This document shows positions 1 to 5,473 of a stretch of 5,713 nucleotides of DNA, piece by piece. This DNA comes from JAVBOF01 sp031550915 (lineage in GTDB: Bacteria > Bacillota > Clostridia > Christensenellales > MGBC116941): contig JAVBOF010000056.1 of NCBI GenBank assembly GCA_031550915.1, forward strand, positions 1-5,713. Reading direction: 5' to 3'. A program made the position numbers and the translations under genes. A model generated the notes under the pieces. That model was not told the DNA's origin. It saw nothing but the letters and a program-made list of their open reading frames with translations, and searched no databases. How positions within the stretch are numbered: position 1 is the first letter of the stretch; each line of letters begins with the position of its first letter.

Positions 1-2
1 CC

Positions 3-68
3 ATATAACAAATCGTTGCAATTTATCAAGTAATAGGCCTTAATAAAAACAGAGTTGATTTGTTATAT
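3..68. repeat. 12-bp perfect inverted repeat upstream of the permease gene
   Basis: ATATAACAAATC at 3-14 is the exact reverse complement of GATTTGTTATAT at 57-68. With one mismatch the match extends to 14 bp (1-14 against 57-70). The arms are 42 nt apart and end 16 nt before the permease Shine-Dalgarno. It could be a long-loop hairpin in the mRNA between an upstream transporter gene and the permease, or a pair of inverted protein-binding sites. There is no U-tract after it, so it is not a standard terminator. Positions 1-56 could also include the tail of an upstream gene, but both short open frames there end by position 42 and are too short to recognise. Confidence 0.55.
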
Positions 69-86
69 AGCCTGAAGCAGGCGATT

Positions 87-91
87 GGGAG
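87..91 (+). promoter_or_regulatory. Ribosome binding site that fixes the permease start
   Basis: GGGAG lies 8 nt before the ATG at 100. An in-frame TTG at 85 would extend the protein by five residues, but this site would then fall inside the coding region. The ATG at 100 is therefore the better start. The in-frame ATG at 106 is a less well spaced alternative. Confidence 0.7.
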
Positions 92-99
92 TGTTTTTT

Positions 100-1098
100 A
101 TGAAAATGAGCGAAATTTCTTTATTAAATAAGGATGGAAGATCAAACTTTTTTGAAAAGTTTGGTACGATCTTGATCCTGATAGGCATGGCGCTGATACT
201 GTTTTTTTTGAAAGAAGATTTTATGTCCTATAAAAACATCACGAATATCATCCGTCAGCAAACGCCAATAATGATAATGGCAATAGGTGTGACCCTGACC
301 ATTATTTCAGGAGGTATAGACGTTTCGGGTGGAGCGGTTATAGCTTTTTGTTCCGTCGTAGTAGCAACTATGGCCCATCCAGCAGGCCACGTTTCGGGCA
401 TAGGCCCGTTCCCTCTGATTGTGCCTATTTTAGCCGGTATTATTGTTGGTGCAGTATGCGGTTTTTTGAACGGGCTCTCTATTTCGTACGGAAATGTGCC
501 GCCGTTTATCGCAACACTGGGCATGATGTCGGTGGCAAGAGGCGGTGCCCTTATCATTTCCAATGGCAAGCCGATCAACGGGTTTACTGAGCCTTTCAAC
601 TATATTGGCGGTGGTGAGTTGTTTGGAGTTTTGCCATTCCCGATCGTAATTTTAATCGTAATCTTCATCGTTGCCATGCTACTGCTGCATAAAACTAAGT
701 TTGGTGTCTATGTGTTTGCGATAGGCAGCAACGAGGTTGCCGCGGTAGTTTCGGGCATAAAGGTAAAGCGGATAAAAACCATGGTGTATACGTTTGCGGG
801 AATATTTACAGGCTGTGCTGCCGTGGTTCTAACCTCAAGGATATTGGCAGGGCAACCCGCAGTAGGCAACGGTTATGAAATGGACGCCATAACCGGTGCG
901 GTTATCGGCGGTGCCAGCTTTTCAGGCGGTATCGGAACCATCTTTGGAACGATAATCGGCGCGCTTATAATGGGCGTTTTAACTAACGGTATGACCATGC
1001 TTCAAATAACCCCTGCCGTTCAGATGATCGTTAAGGGAGCGGTAATTGTGGGCGCTGTCCTGCTAGACGAACGTAAGCATAGACGTAATAGAAAATGA
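100..1098 (+). CDS. Sugar ABC transporter permease, RbsC/BPD_transp_2 family
   Basis: This 332-residue inner-membrane permease of a ribose/xylose/galactose-type ABC importer forms the channel through which a sugar or polyol passes; a separate ATPase drives it and a binding protein feeds it. It has a short polar N-terminus (about 1-22) and then hydrophobic segments near 23-38, 56-70, 76-91, 105-127, 181-197, 227-245, 265-297 and 305-322. Family signatures are ISGGIDVSGGAV (70-81), PPFIATLGMMSVARGG (134-149), a cytoplasmic loop with AIGSNEVAA (207-215) and the Gly-rich stretch GAVIGGASFSGGIGTIFGT (266-284), which contacts the ATPase. Length is normal for RbsC-type proteins. The start is ATG 100, with GGGAG 8 nt upstream. 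No ATPase or binding-protein gene is visible, so the rest of the transporter is presumably upstream. Two dehydrogenase genes follow on the same strand, which suggests a catabolic operon. The family assignment is firm; the substrate is unknown. Confidence 0.93.
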   Translation: MKMSEISLLNKDGRSNFFEKFGTILILIGMALILFFLKEDFMSYKNITNIIRQQTPIMIMAIGVTLTIISGGIDVSGGAVIAFCSVVVATMAHPAGHVSGIGPFPLIVPILAGIIVGAVCGFLNGLSISYGNVPPFIATLGMMSVARGGALIISNGKPINGFTEPFNYIGGGELFGVLPFPIVILIVIFIVAMLLLHKTKFGVYVFAIGSNEVAAVVSGIKVKRIKTMVYTFAGIFTGCAAVVLTSRILAGQPAVGNGYEMDAITGAVIGGASFSGGIGTIFGTIIGALIMGVLTNGMTMLQITPAVQMIVKGAVIVGAVLLDERKHRRNRK

Positions 1099-1197
1099 CG
1101 CTGGAATGCGGAACCGCGTTCGGACTTTGCGCCAAGCCCGTATTTTGAAAAAGCCTCAAATCAATACTAGACAATAAACTTATATAAGGAGCTTGAG

Positions 1198-2268
1198 ATG
1201 AAAGCGATAATTTTTAACGGACCAGCAAATTTTTCGATAGAGGAAAGGCCAAAGCCAACGTTAAAAGGCCCTGATGATGTTCTCATAAAGGTATTAGGCG
1301 TAGGCGTATGCGGCACAGATATTCATATATTAATGGATCCGCCGCTTCACCCCGCAAGGCCGGGAATAATATTCGGCCATGAGTTTTGCGGCCAGATAGA
1401 AGAGACGGGCGAGAATGTAACATGGCTTAAAAAGGGTGATAAAGTCATAGTTGACCCCCATTCGCCTTGCGGAACCTGCGAGCAATGCCGCAGCAATAGG
1501 CCGTTACTTTGCACAACGCTCTATACTCTTGAAGGCGAAATAAGTCCAGAATGGGCAGGCCACGGAAACACCCGCGGCATATTCCAAGACGGAGGGCTAA
1601 CGACTTATGTAAATTTACCCGCAGCGACAGTATATAAAATTGATAACAAAACTCCGTTTGAAATCGCAACTCTTGCAGAGCCGATATCCTGCGTAGGATA
1701 TTCTTTTGAAAAGCTTAACGTCCATCCTGGCGATACAGTATGCATACTTGGCGCTGGGCCTATTGGACTGTTATTTGTCTGTTTTGCCAAAGCATCTGGT
1801 GCAAGCAAAATAATAGTTTCTGAACCATCGCAATATAGACGGGATAAAGCCGTTAAATGCGGTGCGACATGTGTTGTAGATCCAACGAAAGAAGACCTCC
1901 GTAAGGTAGTGTTTGAAGAAACCAATGATCTTGGAGTGGATCATTGCATAGAAGCCGTTGGCGATATGCTTATGACGGCTATAGATATGGCGCGTGGCAA
2001 TGGCAAAGTATTGATGTTTGGTCACGATGAAACCGCCGCCCCTCCGATAAAGCTTGGTGAGATCATTAAAAAGGAGATAGAAATCCACGGCGGATATCTT
2101 GGTAAGTATTACTTTGAAAAAACTGCGAGAATTATTGAAAGCGGGATTATGCCACTGCATGAAATAGCGACCCATAAATTTCCTCTTTCGCGTTACCAGG
2201 AGGCGCTTGATCTTTTGCACCGCCGGGAAGGCCTCAAGGTTATAATCTATCCTGAGGACGATGAGTAA
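1198..2268 (+). CDS. Zinc-dependent medium-chain alcohol/polyol dehydrogenase
   Basis: This 356-residue cytoplasmic oxidoreductase of the sorbitol/threonine dehydrogenase branch of the MDR superfamily probably oxidises a secondary alcohol of a sugar, polyol or sugar acid with NAD(H). The GroES-like N-terminal domain has the catalytic zinc site Cys38 (in CGTDIH), His61-Glu62 (GHEF) and probably Glu161 (LAEPISC). The structural zinc lobe is complete with Cys91, Cys94, Cys97 and Cys105. The Rossmann domain starts with GAGPIG (185-190). An acidic residue, Glu209, ends the second strand, which by family rules favours NAD over NADP. AAGGAG sits 6 nt before the ATG. The gene follows the permease by 99 nt and precedes the Gfo/Idh/MocA gene by 106 nt, with no terminator in either gap, so co-transcription is likely. 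By analogy, a zinc dehydrogenase beside an inositol dehydrogenase occurs in the Thermotoga-type inositol pathway (IolM), but L-iditol, threonine or galactitol-phosphate dehydrogenase-like roles remain open. Confidence 0.92.
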   Translation: MKAIIFNGPANFSIEERPKPTLKGPDDVLIKVLGVGVCGTDIHILMDPPLHPARPGIIFGHEFCGQIEETGENVTWLKKGDKVIVDPHSPCGTCEQCRSNRPLLCTTLYTLEGEISPEWAGHGNTRGIFQDGGLTTYVNLPAATVYKIDNKTPFEIATLAEPISCVGYSFEKLNVHPGDTVCILGAGPIGLLFVCFAKASGASKIIVSEPSQYRRDKAVKCGATCVVDPTKEDLRKVVFEETNDLGVDHCIEAVGDMLMTAIDMARGNGKVLMFGHDETAAPPIKLGEIIKKEIEIHGGYLGKYYFEKTARIIESGIMPLHEIATHKFPLSRYQEALDLLHRREGLKVIIYPEDDE

Positions 2269-2336
2269 AAATAAAGCCGGCGCATGGTTTGCCGCGGATT
2301 TATTATGCCGCAGAAGAAACTAAAAAGAAAGGGGCT

Positions 2337-2361
2337 CCCGAAAGTCATTCGCTTTACGGGG
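2337..2361 (+). promoter_or_regulatory. Hairpin covering the G-rich element before the Gfo/Idh/MocA gene
   Basis: CCCG (2337-2340) and AAAG (2341-2344) pair with CTTT (2352-2355) and CGGG (2357-2360), leaving A2356 as a bulge and a 7-nt loop. The GGGGA at 2358-2362 is the best Shine-Dalgarno-like sequence before the ATG at 2375, although it lies 12 nt away, and it is largely buried in the stem. A link to translation control is inference only. Confidence 0.35.
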
Positions 2362-2374
2362 AATAGATGAAGCT

Positions 2375-3397
2375 ATGCAAAAAATCAGAGTTGGGGTATT
2401 GGGTTCCGGCAGACAGGGCTCAATTCATGCAAAAAATCTTGCGTACAATATAGAGAGCGCTAAACTTGTTGCTGTAGCCGACCCTATCAAGGCAAACTGG
2501 GCTAATTCCAATATCGAGGGGATTGAATTTTACGAAGATTGTACCAGAGTATTGGAAGACCCTGATATTGACGCAGTGATAATTGCATCTTCTACGGATA
2601 CACACGAAGAGATGATACTAAAGGCTTGCGCAAACAGGAAACATATCTTTTGCGAAAAACCGCTTGCGCTGACAATGGATGCAATAGATAATTGCTTGAA
2701 AGCGGTTAAGGAATCGGGCGTAAAATTTATGCTGGGATTTAACAGGCGGTTCGATCCATCGTTTGCGAAAATACGGGATATGGTCAGAGAAGGCAAGCTT
2801 GGCATACCTCAGGTGATATCTATTTTCAGCCGCGACCCTGCTCCTCCTCATTTCGATTACTTAAAGGTTAGCGGCGGGTTTTTCTTTGATACAACCGTAC
2901 ATGATTTCGATATGGCGCGCTACATTATGGGTGATGAGATGGTTGAGGTGTACGCAAGGGGTGACGCGCTTGTTTTTGATGATATACGTGGATTGAATGA
3001 TTTAGATACAACGCTGGTTTCGGTAAAATTCAAAAGCGGGGCGTTCGGAAATATTTCGAACAGCCGTATTAACGCCTATGGATTTGAACAACGTGTTGAG
3101 GTGTTTGGTTCAAGTGGAGCATTAATTGGCAGAAACAAGCAAGAAACGCAAGTTGAATACAGGGATATAAACGGTGTCCACACAGATAAATATCTGCATT
3201 TCTTTACCGAGCGATACCCCGAAGCATTTATGTATGAGCTGAAACATTTCATCGAAGCGATCCGCGATGGTAAGGATGTGCCGGTAACGGGCAGGGACGC
3301 TAAAATTGCGGTACTTTTATCCATGGCGGCACGCGAATCGTTGCAGAAAAATTTGCCGGTCAAACTGGATTATTCCGAGTATGAATTTTTTGATTGA
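2375..3397 (+). CDS. Gfo/Idh/MocA family NAD(P)-dependent oxidoreductase, inositol 2-dehydrogenase-like
   Basis: This 340-residue cytoplasmic dehydrogenase resembles myo-inositol 2-dehydrogenase (IolG) most, among the families I know. The Rossmann domain has GVLGSGRQG at 7-15, and Asp36 (VAVADP) at the end of the second strand suggests NAD preference. The catalytic lysine is Lys95 in CEKPLAL. The C-terminal alpha/beta domain begins near 122 (FNRRFD) and contains GGFFFDTTVHDFDMARY (167-183), where Asp172 and His176 match the Asp/His pair known from inositol dehydrogenases. Length is typical. The start at ATG 2375 keeps the Rossmann strand immediately after the N-terminus; the ATG at 2367 is out of frame. 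The ribosome binding site is weak (GGGGA, 12 nt away, within a hairpin). It is the last gene before a terminator and belongs with the permease and zinc dehydrogenase. The substrate may be inositol, another cyclitol or a sugar; other members of this family oxidise many sugars, so IolG activity is a hypothesis. Confidence 0.92.
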   Translation: MQKIRVGVLGSGRQGSIHAKNLAYNIESAKLVAVADPIKANWANSNIEGIEFYEDCTRVLEDPDIDAVIIASSTDTHEEMILKACANRKHIFCEKPLALTMDAIDNCLKAVKESGVKFMLGFNRRFDPSFAKIRDMVREGKLGIPQVISIFSRDPAPPHFDYLKVSGGFFFDTTVHDFDMARYIMGDEMVEVYARGDALVFDDIRGLNDLDTTLVSVKFKSGAFGNISNSRINAYGFEQRVEVFGSSGALIGRNKQETQVEYRDINGVHTDKYLHFFTERYPEAFMYELKHFIEAIRDGKDVPVTGRDAKIAVLLSMAARESLQKNLPVKLDYSEYEFFD

Positions 3398-3495
3398 TAT
3401 GGGATAAATGGATTCCGGCAGCTTTTAATAATAATTACTGCCATATCGTTGTAGGCGCTCGTTGTCTTAGCGCTTCAGCTTATCGAGATTTTGCC
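3398..3495 (+). other. Short gene-free stretch with two small hairpins
   Basis: Between the oxidoreductase stop and the terminator there are two potential RNA hairpins. GGCAG (3416-3420) pairs with CTGCC (3438-3442) around an AT-rich 17-nt loop. AGGCGCT (3453-3459) pairs with AGCGCTT (3469-3475) around a 9-nt loop, with one G-U pair. Neither has a U-tract. They may shield the 3' end of the mRNA, or have no role. No reading frame is credible here. Confidence 0.4.
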
Positions 3496-3542
3496 AGGCG
3501 GCGACCTTATCCTCTTCTTTCTTTAGGTTGCCGCCTTTTATT
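3496..3542 (+). terminator. Rho-independent terminator of the transporter/dehydrogenase operon
   Basis: AGGCGGCGACCT (3496-3507) pairs with AGGTTGCCGCCT (3525-3536). This makes a 12-bp stem with one G-U pair and a 17-nt pyrimidine-rich loop, and it runs directly into TTTATT. The opposite strand lacks a T-run after the stem, so it acts on the plus strand. It separates the upstream operon from the HD-domain gene. Confidence 0.82.
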
Positions 3543-3606
3543 CTAATGTAGCTGTGTATTTACATCGCTCTATTACAGCCTTATTCATCAATGCGGGAGG
3601 TTTCAA

Positions 3607-4092
3607 ATGAATGCCGATATTATGTTTGCGGCTATACGATATTTTAGCGGGGATCATAAACGCATTGAACACCGTTTAAATGTATATGGCTATACCCAGT
3701 TACTAATAGCCAGAAAACCTATGCCAAAAGAAGTCGAAGAGACTTTGGGCATAGCCGCCATATTACATGATATCGGCATTAAAGAAGCTGAAGAAAAATA
3801 TAATTACAGCGATGCAAAATTACAGCAAGAACTTGGGCCCGTAATTGCCGAAAAGCTTATGTCGGAATGTAGCGTTGATCAAAAAATAGCTCTCAGAGTA
3901 CAGGAAATTATCGCGAACCACCATAATTATGGCGCGCTGCAAGGATTGGATTTCGCAATACTTGTAGAGGCGGATTTTATTGTAAACGCCTCTGAAAGCC
4001 GGATGAAAAAAGAAGCCATAGAAGCTTTTATAAAGAAATATTTTGTTACGGATACAGGAAAAAGCCTTGTTATGCAAATATTTGGGATATGA
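3607..4092 (+). CDS. Small stand-alone HD-domain protein (putative metal-dependent phosphohydrolase)
   Basis: This 161-residue cytoplasmic protein consists of a single HD domain. The expected metal ligands can be placed: His22 in the first helix (EHRLNVYGY), the His54-Asp55 pair in AAILHDIGI, the tandem His105-His106 in IIANHHNYG and Asp123 in LVEADFIVN. With these intact it is probably an active phosphohydrolase, possibly acting on a nucleotide or other phosphate ester; the substrate cannot be inferred. There is no signal peptide, membrane segment or extra domain. GGGAGG lies 6 nt before the ATG. The gene sits after the operon terminator, so it should have its own promoter, but none is clear: TTTACA at 3559 has only a poor partner 17 nt on. 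It converges on the QueD-like gene. Small single-domain HD proteins of this kind are often annotated only as HD-family hydrolases. Confidence 0.88.
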   Translation: MNADIMFAAIRYFSGDHKRIEHRLNVYGYTQLLIARKPMPKEVEETLGIAAILHDIGIKEAEEKYNYSDAKLQQELGPVIAEKLMSECSVDQKIALRVQEIIANHHNYGALQGLDFAILVEADFIVNASESRMKKEAIEAFIKKYFVTDTGKSLVMQIFGI

Positions 4093-4317
4093 ATCCTTAG
4101 TTTTGCCGTTCTTGCTTAGGGAGAAGCTCGTTATATTCCCTTGCGTTTATCCCGTATAAGACAAAGTTATATGCGATATTAATGGCCACACATCGGCATA
4201 GTCATTTCCAGGGATAATACTAAGCAAATAATAGGATGCTAAGTGAATACAGTAGGTGGTTTAGCGGCAATAGAGCCCAAAATGCTGCGAAGCTGATTTT
4301 GCAAGAAGATACTTCAT
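4093..4317. other. Convergent intergenic region without a gene
   Basis: This stretch lies between the HD-domain gene and the minus-strand terminator. I see no credible coding frame. AGGGAG (4118-4123) can pair with TTCCCT (4136-4141), one G-U pair, as a weak plus-strand hairpin 25 nt after the HD gene. TTATCCC (4147-4153) is complementary to GGGATAA (4211-4217). CAAAAT (4278-4283) pairs with ATTTTG (4296-4301). None has a proper U-tract, so no clear plus-strand terminator for the HD gene can be called. Confidence 0.4.
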
Positions 4318-4353
4318 AAAAAACTACGGACAGACAACAAGCCTGCCCGTAGT
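4318..4353 (-). terminator. Strong rho-independent terminator of the QueD-like gene
   Basis: Read on the minus strand, 4353-4341 pairs with 4335-4323 in an uninterrupted 13-bp stem (two G-U pairs) around the loop TTGTT, then runs into a T-run (4323-4318). On the plus strand the two G-U pairs become A-C mismatches, so the structure is optimised for minus-strand transcription. It lies about 45 nt after the QueD-like stop codon. Confidence 0.88.
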
Positions 4354-4356
4354 CAT

Positions 4357-4375
4357 ACGCTCCCGCCGCGAGCGT
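4357..4375. other. GC-rich hairpin between the QueD-like stop codon and its terminator
   Basis: ACGCTC (4357-4362) pairs perfectly with GAGCGT (4370-4375) around a 7-nt GC-rich loop. A further hairpin, ATGCGA (4378-4383) with TCGCAT (4394-4399), touches the QueD-like stop codon. Neither has a T-tract. Together with the terminator they form a row of three stems at the 3' end of this transcript. Confidence 0.5.
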
Positions 4376-4398
4376 GGATGCGAGATTCGAAAATCGCA

Positions 4399-4962
4399 TT
4401 ATTTCTTGTATCCGCATTTTGGACATACGCCACTATCGTTTAATGCAATTCCACATAGCGGGCAACGGGCTCTTTCTTTTTGCGGCACATATTCTTCTGT
4501 AGCGCCATTTACGCCGCTTGTAAAGGTAATTTTGACAATATTTAGTTTGTCCTTCAATAAATCGTAAACTATCTTTATCATACCTTCAACGGTCATCGTT
4601 TCCTTTGTGACGACCAAGCGGCATTCCGGATAAGCCGTCGCAAGTTCCGTCTTGAAAGCGGGGCCTTTTTGTTTATTGGTCGGAGCGCCGTCCTTGATGC
4701 CCTGCTCTGCATAAACGTTGAGAATGGCGGGAAGCAATGGGTCGTCTTCCCTTAAAACCAGCGCATGGTCAAAGTTTTGCAAAACATCCCAGGCGGTTTT
4801 TTTAATTTCGTTGCAAGGGAATACCATATTGACGCCCATGTTGACTGTATCTTCCACTTCAAGCGTCAGTATCCCCGTATGTCCGTGTAAATACTGGGCT
4901 TCGCCTTTGAATCCATAAAATCTGTGAGCGTATTGTAAATCTAGTGTCGTGAAACTTTTCAT
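4399..4962 (-). CDS. QueD/6-pyruvoyl-tetrahydropterin synthase-fold protein with C-terminal zinc ribbon
   Basis: This 187-residue protein has a T-fold domain of the PTPS/QueD family. QueD makes 6-carboxytetrahydropterin in 7-deazaguanine (queuosine) synthesis, and PTPS works in biopterin synthesis. The three zinc ligands are visible: His13 (YAHRF), His26 and His28 (LHGHTG). The catalytic-type Asp65-His66 follows in FDHALVL. However, the position of the usual catalytic Cys (C-G-R-L-H-G-H in E. coli QueD, from memory) is Ala22, with Glu21 next to it. The region expected to hold the pterin-anchoring Glu reads TFTSG (146-150). Residues about 75-120 form an insertion relative to E. coli QueD. Near the C-terminus, CPLCG (167-171) and CPKCG (180-184) form a zinc ribbon. 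AAGGAG (4975-4970) lies 7 nt before the start. No queC, queE, queF or folE gene is nearby. Fold assignment is good; QueD enzymatic activity is doubtful. Confidence 0.85.
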   Translation of the reverse strand: MKSFTTLDLQYAHRFYGFKGEAQYLHGHTGILTLEVEDTVNMGVNMVFPCNEIKKTAWDVLQNFDHALVLREDDPLLPAILNVYAEQGIKDGAPTNKQKGPAFKTELATAYPECRLVVTKETMTVEGMIKIVYDLLKDKLNIVKITFTSGVNGATEEYVPQKERARCPLCGIALNDSGVCPKCGYKK

Positions 4963-4985
4963 GGCTTTTCTCCTTAGATGATATT

Positions 4986-5016
4986 TACGGGTTGTTTTGT
5001 GCTCCCGTATCGCACA
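4986..5016 (-). promoter_or_regulatory. Candidate H-type pseudoknot in the QueD-like mRNA leader
   Basis: On the minus strand, TGTGC (5016-5012) pairs with GCACA (5002-4998). TACGGG (5009-5004), inside that loop, pairs with CCCGTA (4991-4986). The connecting loops are 2, 1 and 6 nt, and the 6-nt loop is AAACAA. This is the standard geometry of a compact pseudoknot (5-bp and 6-bp stems, A-rich third loop), as in preQ1-I riboswitches. It ends 10 nt before the AAGGAG site. I do not see the conserved preQ1-I loop sequence, so it is either a divergent ligand sensor, another regulatory fold or chance pairing. Confidence 0.4.
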
Positions 5017-5106
5017 TAGTTGAATTGGTTTGTTTGCCGTACCGGATCTCGTTGATGCTAATCACATCAGTTAAAAGTATGCTCTTTTCTTACTGGCGGC
5101 AGGAGC

Positions 5107-5136
5107 AAAAAAGCAATAAATCATATACTGCATTGC
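5107..5136 (-). terminator. Possible weak intrinsic terminator or attenuator upstream of the QueD-like gene
   Basis: On the minus strand GCAATG (5136-5131) pairs with TATTGC (5118-5113), including one G-U pair, around a 12-nt loop, and is followed at once by six T's (5112-5107). The stem is short, so termination may be partial. It would end a transcript started at the 5445-5473 promoter after about 330 nt, or attenuate read-through into the QueD-like gene. Confidence 0.4.
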
Positions 5137-5438
5137 AGACAGGTTCCCATATTAATAATATCATAGCATGTAAGCTTATCCCTGTGAGTGTCCATAATGT
5201 TACTATCTAATCATATAAAGCCTATGCCAGCATCAAAGACTCTGCCGCAATAAGCTGTTTGCGCGATAATACTCGTAACATTGATGGCCATACAGAGTGG
5301 TTCCGCTCTGCATATCCGCTTTCCGAATCTCGCCGGTAACAGAATTAGATTTATATGTGCCGCCCCTCTGCTAATAACCGGACTATACTGCATTACCGTA
5401 ACATAACCTTGTCAGCTGATAGCGATACCGATATCCTT
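5107..5438 (-). ncRNA. Candidate structured RNA or long structured leader
   Basis: This is about 330 nt between a strong minus-strand promoter and a weak terminator, with no convincing coding frame. Potential helices on the minus strand are: CCGGT (5381-5377) with ACCGG (5337-5333), enclosing ATTAG (5375-5371) with CTAAT (5348-5344); a 7-bp tetraloop hairpin (5310-5304 with 5299-5293, one G-U); TATG/CATA (5292-5289 with 5226-5223) stacked outside CATCAA/TTGATG (5286-5281 with 5236-5231); and, inside the latter, CGCAA (5263-5259) with TTGCG (5250-5246). It does not match the hallmarks I know of tmRNA, RNase P RNA, SRP RNA, T-box leaders or common riboswitches. It may be an independent RNA gene or the 5' leader of the QueD-like gene. 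Confidence 0.35.
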
Positions 5439-5467
5439 AATAATATAATATACTAATAAGGATATCG
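5429..5467. repeat. Perfect 11-bp inverted repeat overlapping a promoter (putative operator)
   Basis: CGATATCCTTA (5429-5439) is the exact reverse complement of TAAGGATATCG (5457-5467); the AT-rich gap is 17 nt. Each arm contains the palindrome GATATC. One arm lies directly downstream of the minus-strand -35 hexamer, and the other covers the predicted transcription start. This layout fits a repressor site. There is no T-run on either side, so it is not a terminator. Confidence 0.55.
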
Positions 5468-5473
5468 TGTCAA
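5445..5473 (-). promoter_or_regulatory. Near-consensus sigma-A-type promoter, minus strand
   Basis: On the minus strand, TTGACA (5473-5468) is a perfect -35 hexamer. A 17-nt spacer leads to TATTAT (5450-5445), a five-of-six match to the -10 consensus. The predicted start is A5438 or A5437. Transcription would run toward the QueD-like gene, giving a leader of about 475 nt unless it stops near 5107. It is the best promoter in the window and is interleaved with the 5429-5467 inverted repeat. Confidence 0.72.

Noticed and set aside
1..33. C-terminal tail of an upstream ABC ATPase gene
   Set aside because: The open frame at 1-33 encodes ten residues before a stop and cannot be recognised. The region is also largely occupied by the inverted repeat.
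85..99. TTG start at 85 for the permease
   Set aside because: It would place the GGGAG ribosome binding site inside the coding sequence; ATG 100 is correctly spaced.
1141..1173. Separate promoter before the zinc dehydrogenase (TTGAAA at 1145)
   Set aside because: The sequence 17 nt downstream is TAGACA, only three of six matches to the -10 consensus, and no terminator precedes it.
4220..4426. 68-codon open frame on the minus strand
   Set aside because: It overlaps the 3' end of the QueD-like gene in another frame and runs through the strong terminator at 4318-4353.
4992..5210. 72-codon open frame on the plus strand
   Set aside because: It has no Shine-Dalgarno, it lies antisense to the QueD-like leader and its pseudoknot, and its composition looks random.
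5211..5393. 60-codon open frame on the minus strand inside the structured-RNA candidate
   Set aside because: The best ribosome-binding-like sequence (AAGG) is 13 nt from the ATG. The peptide resembles no family I know, and the same bases form several of the proposed helices.
5124..5394. TATACTGCATT direct repeat at 5124-5134 and 5384-5394 as possible mobile-element flanks
   Set aside because: There is no transposase, no terminal inverted repeats and no target duplication. An 11-mer repeat in an AT-rich region this size can occur by chance.
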